Below, in pieces: positions 59,078-64,000 of a DNA stretch of 64,000 nucleotides; position 1 is the stretch's first letter, and each line of letters starts with the position of its first letter. A program made the translations under genes and the position numbers. The DNA is from RGIG2041 sp045578865 (lineage in GTDB: Bacteria; Bacillota; Clostridia; UBA1381; UMGS1253). The notes beneath the pieces are model-generated. The model saw only the letters and a program-made list of their open reading frames with translations, ran no database searches and was not told the origin of the DNA. The stretch is taken from contig JAZNLB010000005.1 of NCBI GenBank assembly GCA_045578865.1, positions 62,001 to 126,000 on the forward strand. Reading direction: 5' to 3'.

Positions 59078-60499
59078 ATGAGAAAATTCGACACAAAAGT
59101 ACAGCACTTGAAATATAAAGTGTTGCGCGAAGTTGCGCGCCACGCGTGGAACGGCACACTTGTAGAAAACCTGCTCTCCATCCCTGAGCAGATTGTGCCG
59201 GGCAAAACCCCGACCATGCGCTGCTGTGTATATAAAGAGAGAGCCATTTTGGCAGAACGCGTAAAAATCGTTATGGGCGGCGACAAAGAAAACCCGAATG
59301 TGATTCAGGTCATTGACATCGCCTGCGACGAATGTCCGTCTGCCGGTTATGAAGTAACCGACTCCTGCCGCGGCTGTCTGGCGCACCGTTGTGAAGATGT
59401 GTGCAAAAGGGGCGCCATTTCCTTTGACCACCACCATGTGGCGCACATCGACAAGTCGAAGTGCGTAGAATGTGGTCAGTGTGCAAAGGTCTGCCCATAT
59501 TCCGCCATCATCAACCGCAAACGCCCGTGCCAGAACGCCTGCAAGATTAAGGCGATTTCCATTGACGAAAACAACGCAGCGGCGATTGATTACAGAAAGT
59601 GTACCTCCTGCGGTGCTTGCGTTTACCAGTGCCCGTTTGGTGCCATCATGGACAAATCCTATATTTTAGATGCCATCGACCTGATACAAAAGAGCGAAGG
59701 CAATAAGCAATATAAGGTGTATGCCATTGTTGCACCGTCCATTTCCAGCCAGTTTACCTACGCCAAACTCGGCCAGGTGATCAGCGGTCTCAAAGAACTG
59801 GGCTTCTACACTGTAATCGAAGCGGCGCTCGGCGCAGATATGGTTGCAAATGCAGAATCCAGAGAACTTGCAGAAAAAGGATTTCTGACCAGTTCCTGTT
59901 GTCCGGCTTTTGTTTCATATGTTCGCTCTGCTTTTCCGGATTTGATTGAGCACATTTCGCACAATCTCTCCCCGATGGCAGAACTTGCAAAGTACATTAA
60001 AGAAACCGACCCGACCGCCAAGGTGGTCTTCATCGGTCCTTGTACGGCAAAGAAAGCGGAAGCACAACTCGAAAAAGTGCGTCCGCATGTGGATGTCGTT
60101 TTGACATTCGAAGAATTGCAGGCACTCTACGACAGCAAAGGTGTGGATATTACAGTGCTGGAAGAAGATGTGCTCGATAACGCCTCCTACTACGGCAGAA
60201 TTTTTGCACGCTCGGGCGGTTTGTCCGATGCGGTTACACAGGCGTTAAAGGAGCAGGGCATCGAATTCGACTTAAAAGCAGCAGTCTGCGATGGCATTGA
60301 AGCCTGCAAGCTGGCGCTGCTTAAAAAGAGCAAAAATGTACTCGATGCCAACTTCATCGAAGGTATGGCCTGCATCGGCGGTTGTATCGGCGGCGCAGGT
60401 TGCCTGACGCATGGCGAGAAAAACAAAGCTGAGGTAGACAAATACGGCAGAGAGGCCTATGAAAAAACCATCAGCGATGCCATTTCCGTGTTGAGGTAA
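59078..60499 (+). CDS. Monomeric [FeFe] hydrogenase (group B type)
   Basis: The 473-residue protein has a Cys-rich N-terminus (CDECPSAGYEV..CRGCLAHRCEDVCKRGA), two further [4Fe-4S] motifs (CVECGQCAKVCP and CTSCGACVYQCP) and an H-cluster domain. That domain has TSSCCPAF, FIGPCTAKKAE and GMACIGGCIGG, so all H-cluster ligands are kept. The short length, dicluster N-terminus and IGPC motif match group B enzymes of anaerobic Clostridia, which are thought to couple ferredoxin oxidation to H2 formation. Maturases HydE/F/G are not in the window. AAGGGAG precedes the ATG. Confidence 0.9.
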   Translation: MRKFDTKVQHLKYKVLREVARHAWNGTLVENLLSIPEQIVPGKTPTMRCCVYKERAILAERVKIVMGGDKENPNVIQVIDIACDECPSAGYEVTDSCRGCLAHRCEDVCKRGAISFDHHHVAHIDKSKCVECGQCAKVCPYSAIINRKRPCQNACKIKAISIDENNAAAIDYRKCTSCGACVYQCPFGAIMDKSYILDAIDLIQKSEGNKQYKVYAIVAPSISSQFTYAKLGQVISGLKELGFYTVIEAALGADMVANAESRELAEKGFLTSSCCPAFVSYVRSAFPDLIEHISHNLSPMAELAKYIKETDPTAKVVFIGPCTAKKAEAQLEKVRPHVDVVLTFEELQALYDSKGVDITVLEEDVLDNASYYGRIFARSGGLSDAVTQALKEQGIEFDLKAAVCDGIEACKLALLKKSKNVLDANFIEGMACIGGCIGGAGCLTHGEKNKAEVDKYGREAYEKTISDAISVLR

Positions 60500-60538
60500 T
60501 GCAAGATAAAATTTCTATTAAAAATATTGTAAAAAAAC

Positions 60539-60568
60539 TTGAAATACACTTATAAAGAGTGCTATAAT
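60539..60568 (+). promoter_or_regulatory. Promoter of the dehydrogenase-fumarase-Hdr operon
   Basis: Plus strand: -35 TTGAAA (60539-60544), 18-base spacer, consensus -10 TATAAT (60563-60568), starting 40 bases after the hydrogenase stop. Confidence 0.78.
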
Positions 60569-60571
60569 GTA

Positions 60572-60599
60572 CGAGATTGTTAAAAAACTAGCAATCTCG
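60572..60599 (+). promoter_or_regulatory. Inverted repeat at the transcript start, possible Rex-type operator
   Basis: Perfect 8-base arms CGAGATTG/CAATCTCG (60572-60579 with 60592-60599) enclose an AT-rich centre. The core at 60577-60594 reads TTGTTAA-N4-CTAGCAA, close to the Rex consensus TTGTTAA-N4-TTAACAA. It sits 3 bases after the -10 box, where a repressor would block initiation. Rex senses NADH/NAD and often controls lactate dehydrogenase and hydrogenase genes. A leader hairpin with another role is the alternative. Confidence 0.5.
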
Positions 60600-60629
60600 A
60601 TTAAAACTAAATCGCGAGGGTGAAAAAAC

Positions 60630-61571
60630 ATGAACAAAATTACAGTCATCGGTTCGGGCAATGTTGGCTCGACCATCGCCTACACTTTAACAGTTATGGG
60701 GCTGGCTTCCGAAATCGTTATGGTGGACATCAATGGCGAAAAGGCGCTCGGCGAAGCGCTTGACATCCGTCAGGGTGTGCCCTTCTGCAATCCGGCATTT
60801 GTTTACGCAGGCACTTATGCTGATGCTGCAAATTCGGACATTGTCATCATCACTTCCGGTATGGCAAGAAAGCCGGGACAGTCCCGTTTGGATTTGGCGC
60901 AGGCAAATGTCGACATCTTGCAATCTGTTGCAAAGCAGATTGTAAAATATGCGCCGGATGCTACTTATTTGATTGTAAGTAATCCGGTAGATATTTTAAC
61001 CTATGTATTCTGCAAATGCTCCGGTATTCCGGAGGAACGCGTTATCGGCTCCGGTACAATTTTGGATACCGCTCGTCTGCGTGCAAGAGTATCGGAATAC
61101 TACTCCGTAAACCAAAAAAATGTGCACGCTTATGTACTCGGTGAACACGGCGATACCGCGTTTGTGCCGTGGTCATTGGCAAACATTTCCAATGTGCCGA
61201 TTGAGGCGTACAGAAACTCGGTACTAAAAACCGCCGACTATCCGGAATTCAACAAAGACGATGTAGAAAACTATGTACGCAAATCCGGCGCGCGTGTTAT
61301 TGCCCGCAAAGGCGCAACCTTCTATGCCGTATCCATGTCGGTTTGCCATGTGTGCAAATGCCTGCTCAGCAGTGTTGACACCACCTTGACGGTCTCGACC
61401 ATGATGCACGGCGAATACGGCCTCGACGATGTATGCCTCAGTCTTTTAAGCGTAGTCGGCAACAAAGCGGCGCACAACAAAATTTTACTGCCGCTGAATG
61501 ACTTTGAAGTGGAACAACTCCATAAGAGTGCAGAGGCGCTCAAAGAGGTTATCCGCAGCATTAAATTTTAA
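60630..61571 (+). CDS. Lactate/malate dehydrogenase family enzyme, probably malate-specific
   Basis: The 313-residue NAD-dependent enzyme has a Rossmann start (VIGSGNVGSTIAY), the catalytic Asp in ILDTARLR (Asp146, Arg149) and the catalytic His in GEHGDT (His173). The overall sequence is closest to L-lactate dehydrogenases. At the specificity loop, however, it reads GMARKPGQSR: Arg80 stands where LDH has Gln (classical residue 102) and malate dehydrogenases have Arg. Fumarase lies directly downstream. Malate-oxaloacetate conversion is therefore favoured over lactate; a plain LDH call cannot be excluded. GAGGGTG precedes the ATG. Confidence 0.85.
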   Translation: MNKITVIGSGNVGSTIAYTLTVMGLASEIVMVDINGEKALGEALDIRQGVPFCNPAFVYAGTYADAANSDIVIITSGMARKPGQSRLDLAQANVDILQSVAKQIVKYAPDATYLIVSNPVDILTYVFCKCSGIPEERVIGSGTILDTARLRARVSEYYSVNQKNVHAYVLGEHGDTAFVPWSLANISNVPIEAYRNSVLKTADYPEFNKDDVENYVRKSGARVIARKGATFYAVSMSVCHVCKCLLSSVDTTLTVSTMMHGEYGLDDVCLSLLSVVGNKAAHNKILLPLNDFEVEQLHKSAEALKEVIRSIKF

Positions 61572-61620
61572 AACCGCATCCTAGTAATTCATATCTATAT
61601 AAAAGAAAGGAATGTGTAAA

Positions 61621-62997
61621 ATGGAATATCGTATTGAACATGACTCTATGGGTGAAATGAAGGTTCCCGCTGACCGCCTCTGGGCAGCGCAGACGCAAAG
61701 AAGCCACGAAAACTTTGGAATCGGCGTCGGCATTGAAACCATGCCGGCAGAAATCATACACGCTTTTGGCATTTTAAAGAAAGCCGCGGCGATTGCAAAC
61801 CATGCTCTCCGCCCGGAAAAAATGACCGAAGAAAAACTCGGCGCAATTAAAGCTGCTTGCGACGAAGTGATTGCAGGCGAGCTTTCCGGCCACTTCCCGC
61901 TCGTGGTATGGCAGACAGGTTCGGGCACACAGTCGAACATGAACTCCAACGAAGTAATTGCCAACCGCGGCAATCAGATTTTGGGCAAAACCCTTTTGCA
62001 TCCGAACGACGACATCAACATGAGCCAGTCGTCTAACGATACTTTCCCGACCGCAATGCACATTGCAGCGGTGCTGATTTTGGAAGACAAACTCATACCG
62101 GCGACAAAGATGCTGGTAGAAACATTTAAGCGTTTGGAAGCAGAAAACGAAGGCATCGTAAAGAGCGGCAGAACGCATCTGCAGGATGCAACGCCGATTA
62201 CATTTACACAGGAAATCAGCGGCTGGCGTTCAAGTTTGGAAAAAGACCTTGAACTGTTAGAGCGTTCTTTAGCCCCCCTGCATGAACTCGCACTCGGTGG
62301 CACCGCTGTCGGCACGGGCTTAAATGCGCCGAAAGGCTTTGATACGGCAGTTGCCGAAGAAGTAAGCAAACTGACCGGCAAGCCGTTTGTAACAGCTGCA
62401 AACAAGTTCCATGCGCTCACATCCAAAGACGAACTCGTATTTGCACACGGCGCAATCAAAGCGCTTGCCTGCGATATGATGAAGATTGCAAACGACATCC
62501 GCTGGCTGGCATCCGGCCCGAGAGACGGCTTAGGCGAAATTTTCATTCCGGAAAACGAGCCGGGTTCTTCCATTATGCCGGGTAAAGTAAATCCGACCCA
62601 GTGTGAAGCGGTAACCATGGTTGCCGTACAGGTTATGGGTAACGATGTTGCCGTAACGATGGCGGCTTCGCAGGGCAACTTTGAATTAAATGTATTTATG
62701 CCGGTTTGCATCTACAACTTCCTGCAATCTGCACGCCTTCTTTCTGAAGCGATCGTTTCCTTTAATAATAACTGTGCAGTCGGCATCAAGGCAAACAAAG
62801 AAAAGATGCACCACAACCTGCACAATTCTTTGATGCTCGTTACGGCGCTCAATCCGTACATCGGTTATGAAAATGCCGCAAAGACAGCAAAAAAAGCCTT
62901 CAAAGATAACATTTCTTTGAAAGAGGCATGTGTAGAACTCGGCTTTTTGACCGCCGAGAAATTCGACGAGGTTTTCCATCCGGAACAGATGGTATGA
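61621..62997 (+). CDS. fumC: Class II fumarate hydratase
   Basis: The 458-residue enzyme interconverts fumarate and malate without an Fe-S cluster. It shows WGAQTQRS-type sequence (WAAQTQRSHENF), SGTQSNMNSNEV, SGRTHLQDATP, and the superfamily signature GSSIMPGKVNPTQCE. The start at 61621 follows GAAAGGA by 9 nt; an ATG three codons earlier abuts that site. It lies 49 bases after the dehydrogenase gene in the same operon. Confidence 0.96.
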   Translation: MEYRIEHDSMGEMKVPADRLWAAQTQRSHENFGIGVGIETMPAEIIHAFGILKKAAAIANHALRPEKMTEEKLGAIKAACDEVIAGELSGHFPLVVWQTGSGTQSNMNSNEVIANRGNQILGKTLLHPNDDINMSQSSNDTFPTAMHIAAVLILEDKLIPATKMLVETFKRLEAENEGIVKSGRTHLQDATPITFTQEISGWRSSLEKDLELLERSLAPLHELALGGTAVGTGLNAPKGFDTAVAEEVSKLTGKPFVTAANKFHALTSKDELVFAHGAIKALACDMMKIANDIRWLASGPRDGLGEIFIPENEPGSSIMPGKVNPTQCEAVTMVAVQVMGNDVAVTMAASQGNFELNVFMPVCIYNFLQSARLLSEAIVSFNNNCAVGIKANKEKMHHNLHNSLMLVTALNPYIGYENAAKTAKKAFKDNISLKEACVELGFLTAEKFDEVFHPEQMV

Positions 62998-63010
62998 CGG
63001 AGGTAATCAA

Positions 63011-63802
63011 ATGAAAGCAAGCTATTTCCCGGGGTGTACCTTAAAAAACAAGGCAAAGGATTTAGATGTGTACGCACGCTTGTCCGCCGAGGCTTTGGGG
63101 ATCACCTTAGAAGAAATTGAAAACTGGCAATGCTGCGGCGGCGTATTTACCACGGCAACAGACGAGGTTGCAACAAAACTTTCGTCCGTGCGTGCGCTCA
63201 AGGCTGCAGCAGATAAAAATGAGCCGCTCATCACCGTATGCTCGGCTTGCCACAATGTAATTAAGCAAACCAATGCGGCTATGCAGACAAATGCCGAGTT
63301 TGCCGATAAAGTAAATCGCTATATGGCAGAAGACGGCGGTTACAACGGCGAGGCACAGGTACTCCACTATTTGGAGATGCTGCGCGATCTCGTAGGCTTT
63401 GACAAACTTGCCGCACAGGTAAAAAACAGTTTTGCCGGCAAAAAGATTGCAGCTTACTATGGTTGTCTTTTGCTTCGTCCGAGCAGCGTAATGCAGTTTG
63501 ACGATGCGGAAAATCCGACAATCATGGAAGACTTTATCCGCGCCATCGGCGGCGAAGCAGTTGTATATGCAAAGCGCAACGAGTGCTGCGGCGGCTACAT
63601 CGCTATGGAAAGTCCAGCACTTGCAAAAAAGAATAGCGAAAGCGTGGTAAACAACGCCAAGGCGGCAGGCGCAGAAATGATTATTACTGCGTGCCCGTTG
63701 TGTCGCTATAACTTAATCAAAAACGGCGCCGACATTCCGGTGGTATATTTCACCGAACTTTTAGCCGAGGCGCTGGGTGTAAAGGAGGATACAAATGCAT
63801 AA
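63011..63802 (+). CDS. HdrB-like CCG-domain iron-sulfur protein
   Basis: The 263-residue protein has two CCG domains: CCGGVFTT with CSACHN, and CCGGYIAM with CPLCRYN, plus N-terminal PGCTLKNKAKDLD. In heterodisulfide reductase HdrB these Cys hold two unusual [4Fe-4S] clusters that reduce disulfides. In Bacteria, HdrB-like subunits also join succinate dehydrogenase/fumarate reductase and flavin-based complexes. GGAGG precedes the ATG, 13 bases after fumC. Confidence 0.88.
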   Translation: MKASYFPGCTLKNKAKDLDVYARLSAEALGITLEEIENWQCCGGVFTTATDEVATKLSSVRALKAAADKNEPLITVCSACHNVIKQTNAAMQTNAEFADKVNRYMAEDGGYNGEAQVLHYLEMLRDLVGFDKLAAQVKNSFAGKKIAAYYGCLLLRPSSVMQFDDAENPTIMEDFIRAIGGEAVVYAKRNECCGGYIAMESPALAKKNSESVVNNAKAAGAEMIITACPLCRYNLIKNGADIPVVYFTELLAEALGVKEDTNA

Positions 63803-64000
63803 TAAAAATTTACAAGAGCAAATCCTCCGTGCAAGCGGTGTAAATCCGAGAAAATGTATGCGTTGCGGCAAGTGCTCTGCGACTTGTCCGGCATACGATG
63901 AGATGGAATACCATCCGCATCAGTTTGTAAACATGGTCGAAACCGGCGATATTGAGCCGCTTTTGACAAGCGAATCTTTGTACAAATGTCTTGCATGTTT
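63795..64000 (+). CDS. HdrC-like 4Fe-4S ferredoxin subunit, N-terminal part
   Basis: The first 68 codons are in the window; the gene runs off the right edge. The start overlaps the HdrB gene by 8 bases, with AAAGGAGG at good spacing. The sequence CMRCGKCSATCPAYDEM gives a [4Fe-4S] motif, and a second Cys group begins at KCLAC just before the edge, as in HdrC. HdrB and HdrC normally work as a pair. Confidence 0.85.
   Translation, partial: MHNKNLQEQILRASGVNPRKCMRCGKCSATCPAYDEMEYHPHQFVNMVETGDIEPLLTSESLYKCLAC

Noticed and set aside
1..64000. CRISPR arrays, tRNA/rRNA genes, insertion sequences, prophage or attachment sites
   Set aside because: No regularly spaced repeats, transposase or integrase motifs, or tRNA-like cloverleaf sequences were recognised while reading either strand.

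Overview
The window reads as a chromosomal segment of a spore-forming, strictly anaerobic member of the Firmicutes, most likely class Clostridia. The evidence is a spoIIAA-spoIIAB-sigF operon, strong Gram-positive ribosome binding sites and sigma-A promoters, a CBA-order glucose-type PTS permease, two [FeFe]-hydrogenase-type proteins and HdrBC-type electron carriers. No rRNA, tRNA, CRISPR array, insertion sequence or phage gene was found. The species cannot be fixed from the sequence.

Layout. (1) 1-18.6 kb is mostly housekeeping: a phosphosugar mutase (cut by the edge), the sporulation sigma-F operon, a glyA - PfkB kinase - YkgJ-like operon, nth, a PTS permease, lepA-hemW, an Lrp-type regulator with an aminotransferase, ppa-tex, an anomeric sugar kinase divergent from an AraC regulator, and queG. 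(2) 18.8-24.5 kb holds a small glycosyltransferase - LicD - cytidylyltransferase operon, an intracellular GH13 enzyme, a penicillin-recognising-type serine hydrolase and a DUF5662-like protein. (3) 24.5-30.2 kb is a sugar catabolic operon: FGGY kinase, fucose/arabinose-isomerase-like protein, MFS transporter and a neutral-ceramidase-like hydrolase. (4) 30.25-55.06 kb is one unbroken minus-strand run of 21 genes, a Wzx/Wzy-type extracellular polysaccharide locus. It carries an initiating phosphoglycosyltransferase, about seven further glycosyltransferases, flippase, polymerase, two chain-length (Wzz-like) proteins, a three-part Gtr set, acyltransferases and a deacetylase. (5) 55.6-64 kb on the plus strand is a hydrogen/redox region: two small [2Fe-2S] proteins, a sensory hydrogenase with a PAS domain, a SpoIIE-type phosphatase, a second [FeFe] hydrogenase, then a lactate/malate dehydrogenase, fumarase and HdrB/HdrC.

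The most unusual content is in the polysaccharide locus. It opens with an EAL protein and an intact GGDEF cyclase and has a second EAL protein further in. One of its two Wzz-like proteins ends in a cytoplasmic GGDEF domain with a ruined active site. No tyrosine kinase/phosphatase pair is visible, so a c-di-GMP or degenerate-GGDEF input to chain-length control is a reasonable hypothesis. The same locus carries a membrane metallophosphoesterase whose cytoplasmic N-terminus looks like DnaA domain I.

In the redox region, the sensory hydrogenase and the phosphatase overlap, which suggests H2 (or redox) sensing passed to a Ser/Thr phosphatase. The dehydrogenase downstream is LDH-like overall but has the malate-type Arg at the specificity position. 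It is followed by fumarase and HdrBC, which points to a malate-fumarate(-succinate) branch under a possible Rex-type operator.
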